A DNA stretch of 64,000 nucleotides from Halocatena marina (GTDB lineage Archaea; Halobacteriota; Halobacteria; Halobacteriales; Haloarculaceae): positions 3,657,391 to 3,721,390 of the forward strand of contig NZ_JALLPK010000001.1 of NCBI RefSeq assembly GCF_023276375.1. Direction: 5' to 3'. The translations under genes were made by a program, and so were the position numbers. Below, one piece after another: positions 1 through 8,589 of this stretch. The notes under the pieces are model-generated. The model was not told the origin of the DNA, searched no databases, and worked only from the letters and a program-made list of their open reading frames with translations. Each line of letters begins with the position of its first letter. Position 1 is the first letter of the stretch.

Positions 1-1
1 A

Positions 2-1036
2 AGTGATACCGAACTACAGAACATGTACGAGTGGATGGTAACGGCTCGTCACTACGAAGAACGCCTTCAGGAGGAGTATTTGGAGGGAAAGCAGCCAGCG
101 TTCGACATCTCGGCCGGACCGATCCCGGGTGAACTCCATTTGGCTGCCGGTCAAGAGGCCGCCGCCGCTGGGGTGTGTGCTCATCTCCGCGATAGCGACA
201 CCGTTACTGCACCTCATCGCCCACACCACGTCGCCATCGCCAAGGGCGTCGATCTCAAGCGGATGACTGCCGAGATCTTCGGTCGCCGTACCGGACTGTC
301 GAAGGGGAAAGGCGGTCACATGCATTTGTTCGATCCGGCGGTGAACTTTGCAGCAAGTGGTATCATCGCCGAGGGCTGTCCGCCGGCTGTCGGCGCCGCG
401 CTCGCATCGAAAAAACGCGGCGAGGACAGCGTTGCTGTCGCCTATCTCGGCGATGGCGCAATCAGTCAAGGAGGGTTTCTGGAATCGCTCAATCTTGCGA
501 GCGTCCACGAGTTACCAGTACTCTTCGTGATCGAAGACAACGACTGGGCGATCAGCATGCCCAAAGAGCGGGTTTCAGATGTCAAAAACGGTGCCCAGCG
601 CGCCGATGGCTTTGGTCTTCCGGGGGTCCGTGTCGACCACGACGACGCGTGTGCAGTCTACGAAGCCGCAGCGAAAGCAGTCGGGCGTGCACGTGACGGT
701 AACGGCCCAACCCTCCTCGAAGTGCAGGTCCACCGCCGGATGGGTCATTTCATGGGGGACGCCGAAGCCTACCGACCCGACGCCGACACGGAGCGGGCGA
801 AACAGCGCGATTCGATCGAACGGATGGAAAGAACCCTCCAAAACGCGGGTATCGACGCGATCGACGAGATTCGAGAGCGCAGTCATGCACGGGTCGAGGA
901 AGCGATCGAGTGGGCGAAAGAGCAGCCAGAACCCGAACCAGAGGAGGCCTACGAGGACGTTTTCACGAATCCACCTCCAGGATGGCATCCAGATCCCGAG
1001 CCGACCCCAGCCGAATCAGCAGGAGGTGATGACTAA
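2..1036 (+). CDS. 2-oxoacid dehydrogenase E1 alpha subunit, 5' end outside window
   Basis: Thiamine-diphosphate E1 alpha subunit of a pyruvate/acetoin/branched-chain 2-oxoacid dehydrogenase complex; it decarboxylates the 2-oxoacid and passes the acyl group to a lipoyl domain. The TPP/Mg site reads GDGAISQGGF followed by EDNDWAIS, and the substrate-side segment GKGGHMHLFD is typical of the family. The frame is open to base 2 with codons that look coding (SDTELQN before the ATG at 23), so the true start probably lies just left of the window. It ends in a TAATG overlap with the E1 beta gene. The natural substrate cannot be decided from sequence alone. Confidence 0.93.
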   Translation, partial: SDTELQNMYEWMVTARHYEERLQEEYLEGKQPAFDISAGPIPGELHLAAGQEAAAAGVCAHLRDSDTVTAPHRPHHVAIAKGVDLKRMTAEIFGRRTGLSKGKGGHMHLFDPAVNFAASGIIAEGCPPAVGAALASKKRGEDSVAVAYLGDGAISQGGFLESLNLASVHELPVLFVIEDNDWAISMPKERVSDVKNGAQRADGFGLPGVRVDHDDACAVYEAAAKAVGRARDGNGPTLLEVQVHRRMGHFMGDAEAYRPDADTERAKQRDSIERMERTLQNAGIDAIDEIRERSHARVEEAIEWAKEQPEPEPEEAYEDVFTNPPPGWHPDPEPTPAESAGGDD

Positions 1037-2055
1037 TGTCGGATTCGGAGACGGCTCCAGAGCGCGAACTCACGATGAGTCGGGCGATCGTTGACGCCAT
1101 TGCGTCCGAAATGCGTGCAAACGACGACGTGTTCGTGATGGGCGAGGATGTTGCCGACTATGGCGGCATCTTCGACAGCACTGAAGGCTTGCTTGAGGAG
1201 TTCGGGCGAGAGAAAATCATGGACGTACCGATCAGCGAGACTGGGTTCATTGGTGCTGCTGTCGGAGCTGCACAAGTCGGAATGCGTCCCATCGCGGAGC
1301 TGATGTTTGCCGATTTCTTCGGTGTCGGGATGGATCAGATCTACAATCAGATGGCGAAGAACACCTACATGAGCGGCAGCGGGGTACGTGTGCCGATGGT
1401 GCTCATGACAGCTGTTGGTGGCACCTACAACGACGCCGCCCAGCATTCCCAGACGTTGTACGGTACGTTCGCACATCTGCCGGGGATGAAGGTGGTCGTG
1501 CCGAGCACCGCAGCCGATGCGAAGGGATTGATGCACGCGGCGATACGGGACGATGACCCTGTGGTGTATATGTTCCACAAGCGGCTGATGGGTATCGGGT
1601 GGATGCCAGCGCCTGATGGACCAAAGACACCGGTCTCCGATGAGGACTACACGATCGAGTTCGGCAACGCGGACATCAAGCGTCGTGGCGACGACGTGAC
1701 CGTGGTTACACTGGGTCTCCACGTCCATCGCGCGCTGGAGGCGGCCAACGATTTGGACGGCGAGATCGACACCGAAGTCATCGATCTCCGGACACTGGTC
1801 CCGCTCGATACGGAGACGGTGCTCGAATCCGTCCGAAAGACTGGTCGGCTCGTGGTCGTTGATGAAGACTATCACTCCTTTGGCGTCTCTGGCGAAATTG
1901 TCGCCCGTGCTGCAGAGGGTGGACTTGATGACCTTTCAGCTGTTCGTCGGGTAACGATGCCGGATACACCCATTCCATACGCGCGACCACTCGAACAGGA
2001 AGTCAATCCCGGAGCAGACGACATCGCAGACGCGATCCGAGGCGTTACCGAATGA
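1036..2055 (+). CDS. 2-oxoacid dehydrogenase E1 beta subunit
   Basis: 339 aa partner of the upstream E1 alpha; together they form the alpha2beta2 TPP-dependent E1. The transketolase-type pyrimidine-binding domain fills the first ~180 residues (GEDVADYGGIF, PISETGFIGAAVGAA) and a transketolase C-terminal domain follows (DLRTLVPLDTETV, VVDEDYHSFG). The ATG overlaps the E1 alpha stop (TAATG) and is preceded by the Shine-Dalgarno-like ggaggtgat at 1022-1030, which fixes the start. Full length for the family. Haloarchaea carry several such E1 pairs with different or unclear substrates, so pyruvate, acetoin and branched-chain acids all remain possible. Confidence 0.94.
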   Translation: MSDSETAPERELTMSRAIVDAIASEMRANDDVFVMGEDVADYGGIFDSTEGLLEEFGREKIMDVPISETGFIGAAVGAAQVGMRPIAELMFADFFGVGMDQIYNQMAKNTYMSGSGVRVPMVLMTAVGGTYNDAAQHSQTLYGTFAHLPGMKVVVPSTAADAKGLMHAAIRDDDPVVYMFHKRLMGIGWMPAPDGPKTPVSDEDYTIEFGNADIKRRGDDVTVVTLGLHVHRALEAANDLDGEIDTEVIDLRTLVPLDTETVLESVRKTGRLVVVDEDYHSFGVSGEIVARAAEGGLDDLSAVRRVTMPDTPIPYARPLEQEVNPGADDIADAIRGVTE

Positions 2056-2065
2056 TTCCCCCCAA

Positions 2066-2326
2066 ATGAGCGGAGATACTATCCCAGTTGATTCGGAGGC
2101 AGTATGGCCCGCTGATGCCGAAGACGTCGAGGAAGCAGTCGTGTCGAACTGGTTCGTCCGTGAGGGCGCAGCAGTAACCCAAGGAGATGCAATCGCCGAG
2201 ATTCAGATCGAGAAGGTGAGTATCGATGTGCCTGCACCGACAACAGGCACACTCACTGACATCGTGATCAGTGAACACGACGAATTTCGACGAGGTAGCG
2301 TGCTGGCGCGAATTACTCCGGACTGA
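2066..2326 (+). CDS. Stand-alone lipoyl (biotinyl/lipoyl attachment) domain protein
   Basis: 86 aa, consisting of a single lipoyl domain. The predicted lipoylated lysine is Lys50 in IQIEKVSID, at the tip of the beta hairpin, followed by the usual VPAPTTGTL turn. It starts 10 bases after the E1 beta stop, so it is almost certainly co-transcribed and should accept the acyl group from that E1. No acyltransferase (E2) catalytic domain follows; the next gene is on the other strand. The E2 core must therefore be to the left of the window or elsewhere, or this domain serves another acceptor. Confidence 0.9.
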   Translation: MSGDTIPVDSEAVWPADAEDVEEAVVSNWFVREGAAVTQGDAIAEIQIEKVSIDVPAPTTGTLTDIVISEHDEFRRGSVLARITPD

Positions 2327-2336
2327 CTGAGCCACG

Positions 2337-2759
2337 CTATTCGACGCGGAGTTTCACAACAAGTTCGGACCCGCCCGCCAGCGCTTCGATGAGATCGCGG
2401 TCCAGTTCAGCAGCGGCGGTGTCTGCACCAACCATCACAGTGCGATCATCCACGTACTCACTCGTTCGAACGACCATCCCTCGGTCGTTTTCGAACGTGA
2501 GATCGGGATGTCCACGACCCGTAACGGTCTGCTCGTATTCGTCGGTAGCGAGATGGGCGGTGATCGTCGAATCGTGATCGCGGCACGCATTAACGAATGT
2601 GTCCGCGAAGTCACTCGGGACGCGATCAGCTTCGATCGCAACGATACAGTCACCAGCGGGAGTGAGCCAATCGTCACTCGTCACTTCCAGCGTGCTCGTG
2701 TGCTGGCAGCTCACATGTTCGTGACCACGCGCGCGGATCGTCTCTGTGTATGTACTCAT
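2337..2759 (-). CDS. DUF371 family protein
   Basis: 140 aa archaeal protein of the DUF371 family, recognised by the N-terminal pattern RARGHEHVSCQHTSTLE and the later GADTAAAELDRDLI segment. The fold is probably a small beta-rich domain; the biochemical function is unknown. It is convergent with the lipoyl gene (10-base gap) and transcribed away from the 385-base intergenic region that also serves the coiled-coil gene. No membrane segment or signal peptide. Recognition as DUF371 is from memory of the family pattern. Confidence 0.8.
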   Translation of the reverse strand: MSTYTETIRARGHEHVSCQHTSTLEVTSDDWLTPAGDCIVAIEADRVPSDFADTFVNACRDHDSTITAHLATDEYEQTVTGRGHPDLTFENDRGMVVRTSEYVDDRTVMVGADTAAAELDRDLIEALAGGSELVVKLRVE

Positions 2760-3144
2760 TGAGTACCACGCTCGTACCGTCGCCGGTCAGATAGTCCTGA
2801 CTAGTTCGTTCTTACCTCAGACAGAGGGCCAGTTTTAGGTTCTGATTTATGCAGATAATGCAGACCTACCACTACGATCAATCGAATGGTTTATATACTA
2901 TCCGAAAATCGTGTTAATCGTTGACGAGGCTTGTACCCTGCGTGTACGGGGCTCTCATCGATTTCGGTTGGAGAAAGGTTTAAGTAATTCCTATCAGTAT
3001 GTGTTACTACCAGAACGCCTCCAGCGTCTCGAGGGTATCGTTCGGCGACCAGCATGAACAAACGAACTACTTATCCGAAGGTTGCCACACGTCGTCAGCC
3101 CTTGCTATCGCCGGAGGCGGTAATGGATAGCGATCAAACCAACC
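2760..3144. other. Intergenic region with two TATA-like elements and an inverted repeat
   Basis: 385 bases between divergent genes. TATA-like stretches are seen at 2890-2899 (tttatatact) and 2979-2986 (tttaagta), both oriented towards the coiled-coil gene. An imperfect inverted repeat pairs ccgaaaatcg (2902-2911) with cgatttcgg (2959-2967), and inside it two copies of GTAC (2933, 2944) can pair around a 7-base loop. A 13-codon reading frame (3123-3164) with a good ribosome binding site overlaps the next gene's start. Whether the folded segment is RNA or an operator is unknown. No conventional gene is seen. Confidence 0.4.
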
Positions 3145-4035
3145 ATGGCACAGTCAATCGATAAATCGAAGAACGTAGATCTTACAGACGAGGACCTCGA
3201 AAACAAATCCAAAGGAGAGTTGATCAAGCGCGCAGGTCAACTCCGTGATCGACGCAACGAACTCAATCAGAAAGCGTCCGAGCGAGCCTCGAAGCGAGAC
3301 GAGTTGAACGCGAAGACGCGAGAGAAAGTCGATGAAGCCCAGCATCACCGCGAGCAGCGAGATGAGCTGAACTCGCAGGTGCAAGAGCACAAACAACAGC
3401 GCAACGAGCTGAACGCGGAAGCAAACGAGCTCTTTTCGAAGGTCGATAAGACCAAATCAGAACTCGATCTCGACAACGGTGAGAGTTTAGACCAGCTCGA
3501 AGAAGAGATCGAACAGCTCGAATTCCGTCAGCAGACCGAGGTGCTCTCGTCCGAAGACGAGCGTGAACTCATCGATAAGATTGAGTCGAAACGCGATCAG
3601 TATCAGGACCGCAAGGAGAAATTGGAGCAGGGCGGTGACATCGAGGAACTCCGCGAAGAAGCCCAAGAGATCCGTTCTGAGGCGAGTACGCATCACCAGA
3701 AGGTCACTGAACTCGCCGATGAGGCCCAAGAACACCACAATCAGATGATCGCGGCCTACCGGGAGGCCGACGACATCCGTGATGAGGCCGATGCAGCTCA
3801 CGAGCGATTCGTCGAGGCGCAAGAGTCAGCCGATCGTCACCACGAGGACTTCGTCCGCGTCCAAAAGCGACTCCGCGAGCTCGATAAGGAAGAAGAGCAG
3901 GAACGGCGCGACGAGCGCGCACAGAAACGCGAGGAAGCACGCGCCGAAGCCGAGGACATCTATCAAAAGTTCAAGGAAGGCGAAACTCTCGACACCGAAG
4001 ACCTGATGAAACTTCAGAAATCGGGTCTCCTATAA
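3145..4035 (+). CDS. Haloarchaeal coiled-coil protein
   Basis: 296 aa, almost entirely charged and heptad-like: residues ~30-260 are rich in Glu, Lys, Arg and Gln with repeated short units of the type RDELNxK/QRNELNxE. This predicts long alpha-helical coiled coils of SMC/Rad50-arm character but without any ATPase head. No transmembrane segment. Such stand-alone coiled-coil proteins are widespread in archaea and their role is unknown. An in-frame stop at 3121 limits the start to after 3124, so ATG 3145 is the only ATG start. The gene ends in an A-rich run (taaaaaagcgaaaaaagcg) that may contribute to termination. Confidence 0.82.
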   Translation: MAQSIDKSKNVDLTDEDLENKSKGELIKRAGQLRDRRNELNQKASERASKRDELNAKTREKVDEAQHHREQRDELNSQVQEHKQQRNELNAEANELFSKVDKTKSELDLDNGESLDQLEEEIEQLEFRQQTEVLSSEDERELIDKIESKRDQYQDRKEKLEQGGDIEELREEAQEIRSEASTHHQKVTELADEAQEHHNQMIAAYREADDIRDEADAAHERFVEAQESADRHHEDFVRVQKRLRELDKEEEQERRDERAQKREEARAEAEDIYQKFKEGETLDTEDLMKLQKSGLL

Positions 4036-4096
4036 AAAAGCGAAAAAAGCGAGTTTTCGGTCAGTACGCTGGCGCGTAGCGACATCACTGATAGTT

Positions 4097-5182
4097 CTAT
4101 TCATACGTTGGAAGCCGCAGCGAGCGCATGCTCCCTTCGATGAACGGGAGATCGACGATTGATCCATCACACGCCTCGCCGTCAACTCTGACCGTCACAG
4201 AGGTCGTATCGACAGCGAAGTCGACGTACGCAAGAGCAATCGGAGTTTCTTTCAACGGGCTGATTGCGGCGCGTGTTATCGAACCGATGCTGGCATCACC
4301 ATCAAAGACGGCTGCGCCGGCGGACGGAACCGTATCGAGCGTGATCCCAACGAGTCGCTGCGAGGGGCGACCCCGGTTTTCGACACGGGAGACGACTTCT
4401 TGTCCGACGTAGCATCCTTTCTCGAAATCAAGCGCGTTACGTATCCCCGCGACGTTCGGGATTTTTCCGCGTAGTTCGCTCTCGAACAGCGGCGTGCCGG
4501 CCTCAAGCGTGAGCGTATTCCACACCGTATCCCCGAAGGGGACAGCGTTCATGCCGTGGTTGATGAGCGCATCGAACACCTCGTGTGCCTCGGCAGCCGT
4601 ACAGATGATCTCGTAGCTCTCCTCACCGGTGAGCGCGTCGCCAGCGATGGCGGTGACACCGGCATCGCCGATCGATCCCCGGACAAACGAAAGCGGCGGT
4701 TCGGGCGCACTGGCCCCAGTCAGCACAGAGGCAACCTTTTCGGTCGCTTTCGCTCCGTGGACTCCAAAGACAGCGAACTCATCGGTGACGACGCGAATCT
4801 CGACATCATCGATGAAGATCTTCTCTCGCCACTCTTCAGCAATGGGCTCGGCGCAAGCGGGCGGGAACAACAGAAGCAGCCGTTCAGCAGCGTTGTACAC
4901 GTAGAGGTCGGTCTCGATGTTCCCTTGTGGGCCGAGAAAGAGAGCATAACAGCCATGTCCATCTTCACGCGGTACGTTGTTCGAGACGACGTTATCAACG
5001 TAGCTCACGCGATCAGAGCCGGTGACTTCGACAATCCCGTACCCGAGCTCGATGGCACCAACGACGTTCCGAACGGCCTGATGAGTACGCTCAGGTCGAC
5101 CGTAGTCCGCAACGACCCGATTGCCGCTACGTTCGGTGAACGTGGCCCCATGGTCCGCGTGGATCTCTTCGATAACAGTCAT
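4097..5182 (-). CDS. ygfZ: YgfZ/GcvT-related folate-binding protein
   Basis: 361 aa protein of the aminomethyltransferase/YgfZ superfamily. The diagnostic KGCYVGQE motif with its conserved cysteine lies at about residue 257 and is followed by the barrel-like C-terminal domain (RLVGITLD). The KGC(Y/F)xGQE signature separates YgfZ, a folate-dependent factor for iron-sulfur cluster maintenance and tRNA modification, from true glycine-cleavage T protein. No gcvH, gcvP or other glycine-cleavage genes are nearby, in line with that assignment. The short DUF6432-like gene is immediately upstream on the same strand (54-base gap). Confidence 0.85.
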   Translation of the reverse strand: MTVIEEIHADHGATFTERSGNRVVADYGRPERTHQAVRNVVGAIELGYGIVEVTGSDRVSYVDNVVSNNVPREDGHGCYALFLGPQGNIETDLYVYNAAERLLLLFPPACAEPIAEEWREKIFIDDVEIRVVTDEFAVFGVHGAKATEKVASVLTGASAPEPPLSFVRGSIGDAGVTAIAGDALTGEESYEIICTAAEAHEVFDALINHGMNAVPFGDTVWNTLTLEAGTPLFESELRGKIPNVAGIRNALDFEKGCYVGQEVVSRVENRGRPSQRLVGITLDTVPSAGAAVFDGDASIGSITRAAISPLKETPIALAYVDFAVDTTSVTVRVDGEACDGSIVDLPFIEGSMRSLRLPTYE

Positions 5183-5236
5183 TAGCGAGGATTCGTCGTG
5201 GACGAAAATGAACGGTCCGATCGAAGGAGTCGTATC

Positions 5237-5533
5237 TTAAAACGGGAGATGGTCGCGGATTCGTTCTAAAATCGACTTCGTGTACTCCACTTCTTGTTCG
5301 TCGGGAAGTACACAGTCAGCAGGTGTAATAACAAGCTGACTGCCGGATCGCTCGGTGTTGATGAGACCTTCGTCCTTCAGTGACGAAAGCACCGATTCGA
5401 GAGCATCAATCTCGACATCGACACGGGTACGGAGTTCGAATATGGTCATACCCTCGCCGGAGCGCTCGACGAGAGCATCGAGAACCGCGACCTCCGTTTC
5501 CTCGCGGTTCCGAAACTCCCGCTTCGTTCGCAT
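5237..5533 (-). CDS. Small winged-helix-like haloarchaeal protein (DUF6432-like)
   Basis: 98 aa. Residues ~10-70 read as a compact helix-turn-helix: AVLDALVERSGEGMTIFELR, then an alpha helix LESVLSSLKDEGLI and a wing-like strand. The N-terminal KREFRNREETEVAVLDAL is, as I recall it, characteristic of the haloarchaeal DUF6432 family. It could be a DNA-binding regulator, but no partner or target is visible. It lies upstream of ygfZ on the same strand and diverges from the zinc-ribbon gene at 5606. Confidence 0.75.
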   Translation of the reverse strand: MRTKREFRNREETEVAVLDALVERSGEGMTIFELRTRVDVEIDALESVLSSLKDEGLINTERSGSQLVITPADCVLPDEQEVEYTKSILERIRDHLPF

Positions 5534-5605
5534 ACATCTATGTATTACTCGCCTGCTATTAACCTGTCCCCTTTGAGGGGAGCATTTATGAATGGAGGGT
5601 GATAA

Positions 5606-6388
5606 ATGTACTCAATGGGGTTCAAGTGTTCGATTCTCGGCCATCGGTTCGAGGAGCCCGGAATCGTCCATGAGCGTGAACAACGCGGCGACGAAGTCAT
5701 TACCACCAAACGAAAGGTCAGAATCTGTACACTCTGTGGGAAACAGCGTGTGCTCGCAGAGAGCAAAGAGATAACAAAACAGATGGATAATGGTGCTGAT
5801 GATACGACGGACGATAGCAACACCACTCCTGCAACCACGTACGACACTGACTCCGCGCGCGGTGAGAATGAGTCATCTCCCGCTCACGCGACATCCGAGT
5901 CAGCATCAACGAATACAGAGACAGAAACGGGAGCAGGAACTGGGTTCAAAGCTGTTGATAGGGTACGCGACGAGACCGATTTTGCCGACGATCATGGATC
6001 GAAGATGGTTGATTTGCAAGGATCAGACGACGACGGGGTTATTCTGTCGGAAGAGGACGACAGAGGACGAGAGTACGGGGAATGGCCCGACGAAGCGGGC
6101 GGGGCGGGAGTCGACACGTCGTGGGACCCGGATACGAGAGAGACGCCGTCTCAGTCGGGCAACGGTGGATCCTCTTCTGTTGTTGGCGCTTCGTCTGCCC
6201 TCTCTGTCGACGCCGCAAACGATGCAGTAATAATGGATGAATCGGATGAACCAGACGAAACTTCGACCGAGAAAAAATCAATATCGTGTCGAAACTGCGA
6301 ATTCTCCGTTATCGCGTCCGATTCACCGTTTCGATCAGGAGATATTTGCCCTCGGTGTCACGAATCGTACCTCTCTGATAAGGGGTAA
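5606..6388 (+). CDS. Haloarchaeal protein with two zinc ribbons and an acidic linker (DUF7093-like)
   Basis: 260 aa. The N-terminal ~50 residues hold CSILGH and a CTLCG knuckle; the C-terminal 35 residues hold CRNC and CPRC. The ~150 residues between are acidic, rich in Ser/Thr/Asp/Glu and low in complexity, so probably disordered. Two separate zinc-binding ends on a flexible linker suggest a nucleic-acid or protein adaptor, but the function is unknown. The start at ATG 5606 is supported by ggagggtgat at 5594-5603; ATG 5615 is a possible alternative. Confidence 0.75.
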   Translation: MYSMGFKCSILGHRFEEPGIVHEREQRGDEVITTKRKVRICTLCGKQRVLAESKEITKQMDNGADDTTDDSNTTPATTYDTDSARGENESSPAHATSESASTNTETETGAGTGFKAVDRVRDETDFADDHGSKMVDLQGSDDDGVILSEEDDRGREYGEWPDEAGGAGVDTSWDPDTRETPSQSGNGGSSSVVGASSALSVDAANDAVIMDESDEPDETSTEKKSISCRNCEFSVIASDSPFRSGDICPRCHESYLSDKG

Positions 6389-6449
6389 AATGTTGCGTAA
6401 GCCGACGATTGAACGGAACGCCTAAATCCGCGCTCGTCAACGTCAATTC

Positions 6450-6839
6450 ATGCGCGAGTACAAGATGCGCCGGGGAGAGCATCTCGAAGATCGCATTCCG
6501 AACATGCAAGAAACCGTCGAGGAGTATTTCGGCCCAATTACGGGCACGGAAGCGTACAAGGGAAGTGATCTGTACGTCATCGACGAGCCATCGAACCCCG
6601 TGTTCGAACGCATCGTCGCCGGGACGCTCAGCTACAACAGCAAAAAGGACAAGCTCGTCGTCGAGTTTGAGGAGCGACCTGCCGAAGAACTCATCGAAGC
6701 AGGAGATCTTGACGCCGCCGAGGCGGCTGTCAACGCAAAAAACGATTTCCTGTTAGAAGCGACTGGCCGAGACGCAAAGAGTCGCCGCGACTCGATGAAG
6801 CGATCCGTCGAGGACAGCGACGAACCAGACATCTCGTAA
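6450..6839 (+). CDS. DUF5611 family protein
   Basis: 129 aa haloarchaeal protein recognised by its start MREYKMRRGEHLEDRIP and the middle segment VEEYFGPITG. It is soluble and acidic, with no catalytic motif I can name. Found 61 bases downstream of the zinc-ribbon gene on the same strand; it may be transcribed from its own promoter. Function unknown. Confidence 0.78.
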   Translation: MREYKMRRGEHLEDRIPNMQETVEEYFGPITGTEAYKGSDLYVIDEPSNPVFERIVAGTLSYNSKKDKLVVEFEERPAEELIEAGDLDAAEAAVNAKNDFLLEATGRDAKSRRDSMKRSVEDSDEPDIS

Positions 6840-6953
6840 TCGGCGAGTAACACTACTTACTGCTACTATCAAGAGTACGGACGACCAGCTATCAAAGCAG
6901 GTCTGTCCCGATTTAATTGATTCACCTACTCGGTGATTACTTGAGTGAATGGA

Positions 6954-7319
6954 TCAGTACCCGAGCTTCTTCCGACTGATACCCACACCACTCGGAGTAA
7001 TGATGAGCTGATCGTCGTCCTTCTGGACGATGTCACCACCAACCTCGTTTACAACTTGCTTTAGTTCGTCTGTGATGTGTTCCATCGTTCGATCGGTTGT
7101 GGAGTGACGAGTGATGTCGGCAATGACGATATCACCGTCGTAGATGGCGTCTTTGATGATAATAACGTCCTGCTTGCTGCCGAGCTGGGCGACGTGAACG
7201 CTCGTTCCTGATTCGGGAACGTCCGTCTCGAAATCGTCGATATCGAGTTCGACGTAATCATCAGCAGTGTGTTGGTTTCGACTCCCTCCTTCGCTCAACA
7301 GCCTGTCCATGAAACCCAT
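6954..7319 (-). CDS. sepF: Cell division protein SepF
   Basis: 121 aa. The N-terminal MGFMDRLLSEGG is the amphipathic membrane-anchoring helix typical of archaeal SepF, followed by an acidic linker and the conserved SepF core (VIIIKDAIYDGDIVIADIT, residues ~55-120). Archaeal SepF anchors the FtsZ ring to the membrane; ftsZ1 lies ~33 kb away in this window (40226-41383). The start is set at ATG 7319 because the in-frame extension to 7406 adds 29 residues before the anchor helix. The C-terminal half holds the dimerisation and FtsZ-binding region in studied homologues. Confidence 0.88.
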   Translation of the reverse strand: MGFMDRLLSEGGSRNQHTADDYVELDIDDFETDVPESGTSVHVAQLGSKQDVIIIKDAIYDGDIVIADITRHSTTDRTMEHITDELKQVVNEVGGDIVQKDDDQLIITPSGVGISRKKLGY

Positions 7320-7445
7320 AGGACGTGAAGCGACCGGTGAGTGTATAGTTCTTGCGTCGGACGGAGGAGAACGTTCGATACGACGTCTCTGCGAGGGTAT
7401 TGACATTTCTACACAGGAGACAACCGTCCTGTACGGGTCAATGAT

Positions 7446-8021
7446 TCATTCCCAGTCGTACGTTTCTCGCACTGTTTGTGCAAGGAGTTCTCCCGGTTTG
7501 AGGACAATGTAAATGATGATGAATGGCTCCTCGCGGGGTTCGATCACGAACACTTCGTAGGGCGGCGTGCTTCCGTCGATGGGAGCAAGGAGTGGATCGA
7601 TCGGCTTGATGCCATCACGAAACTCCGAATACAGGTCACGTTCACCCGCTTGTTTTGCGAAGACGTAGAGGACGCCGTTCACGTCTCTGTCTGTGTCTCG
7701 AGTAATCCGTGAGTTCATTGCGGCCGCCCCGGCGTTGTGCCAGCACTCGATTGCTGCCTCGAAAATATTCGTCGCGTCGGGAGCGAACGCGATCGTTGTT
7801 TCACTCACAATTTCGACTGCTGTGAACCGCGGGCGATCGCCCGACCAGTCGAACGCTGCACGGACTTTGTTCCCCGGCTCGATCGCTGTGATCGCTCGTG
7901 CTACTTCGTCTTCGTACCCCGTTGTGACGACGTACACCGGGTCGGCGGTCTCAGTGTCGAGCAAAAGGAACTCATCGTCGTCGCGCGAACTCTGGAGCAC
8001 GCGATACGTCCGTTCGGTCAT
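7446..8021 (-). CDS. Haloarchaeal protein of unknown function (DUF6663-like)
   Basis: 191 aa. The N-terminal FLLLDTETADPVYVVTTGYE resembles the haloarchaeal DUF6663 family as I remember it. A likely small beta-barrel domain (residues 1-75) is followed by an alpha/beta region with a His/Asn pair (WHNAGAAAMNSRITRD). The conserved C-terminal segment PREEPFIIIYIVLKPGELLA has a strongly hydrophobic strand but is too short for a convincing membrane helix. Function unknown. It lies upstream of sepF on the same strand (126 bases between stop and start). Confidence 0.72.
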   Translation of the reverse strand: MTERTYRVLQSSRDDDEFLLLDTETADPVYVVTTGYEDEVARAITAIEPGNKVRAAFDWSGDRPRFTAVEIVSETTIAFAPDATNIFEAAIECWHNAGAAAMNSRITRDTDRDVNGVLYVFAKQAGERDLYSEFRDGIKPIDPLLAPIDGSTPPYEVFVIEPREEPFIIIYIVLKPGELLAQTVRETYDWE

Positions 8022-8085
8022 CAGTTGTGGCTACAATGTCATGGTTCGTGTGCCTATCGACACAGTGTAGTGAAATTTACGAGCG

Positions 8086-8499
8086 TCACAGAACTCCGAG
8101 CGAACGGGCTATGATGAGCGCAACGAGCACACCGACAGCGAGCGTCACGACAACCGCCACGACCAGCTGTGATCGGGCGACCGTCCGGTGATCTTCGACG
8201 ACCGATTCTGGGACGAGACGATAGACTGCGTGCCGGCCAAGCAGCGCAAGCAGGAGATCATCACTCCAGCCGATGATTGGGATGACATCAGACAGCACAT
8301 CGACCGGCAGTAGCACGTACACCGCTGACAGGACGACGATGGCAGTCACACGGAGCGGTGTTCGTCGGTCGAACGCAATACGGACGAGCGTATACACCTC
8401 CGTGAGTGCTTTCACTGTCGGTCGCTTCATCCACTGATCGCTGTCGAATAGGGCTTCTACTGGCTTATAGTCGGGGTTGGACTCGGTCTCTCCGAGCAA
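8086..8499 (-). CDS. DUF1232 (YkvA-type) membrane protein
   Basis: 137 aa. Residues ~50-90 carry the DUF1232 core: a hydrophobic helix ending in LLPVDVLSDVIPIIGWSDD followed by a second helix LLLALLGRHAVYRLV. A further transmembrane helix sits at the C-terminus (~112-134). The DUF1232 segment is a short re-entrant or two-helix membrane motif found in all domains; its function is not established. Same strand as the DUF6663-like gene but with its own 64-base spacer. Confidence 0.82.
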   Translation of the reverse strand: MLGETESNPDYKPVEALFDSDQWMKRPTVKALTEVYTLVRIAFDRRTPLRVTAIVVLSAVYVLLPVDVLSDVIPIIGWSDDLLLALLGRHAVYRLVPESVVEDHRTVARSQLVVAVVVTLAVGVLVALIIARSLGVL

Positions 8500-8589
8500 T
8501 CCGAATAGTGGGTGAACTGACGTCTCTGAGAGTAAGCAATCCAGAGTTGCTGGTGTGGTCGTTTTAAGCGCTGCCGAGCAAGGACTGGT

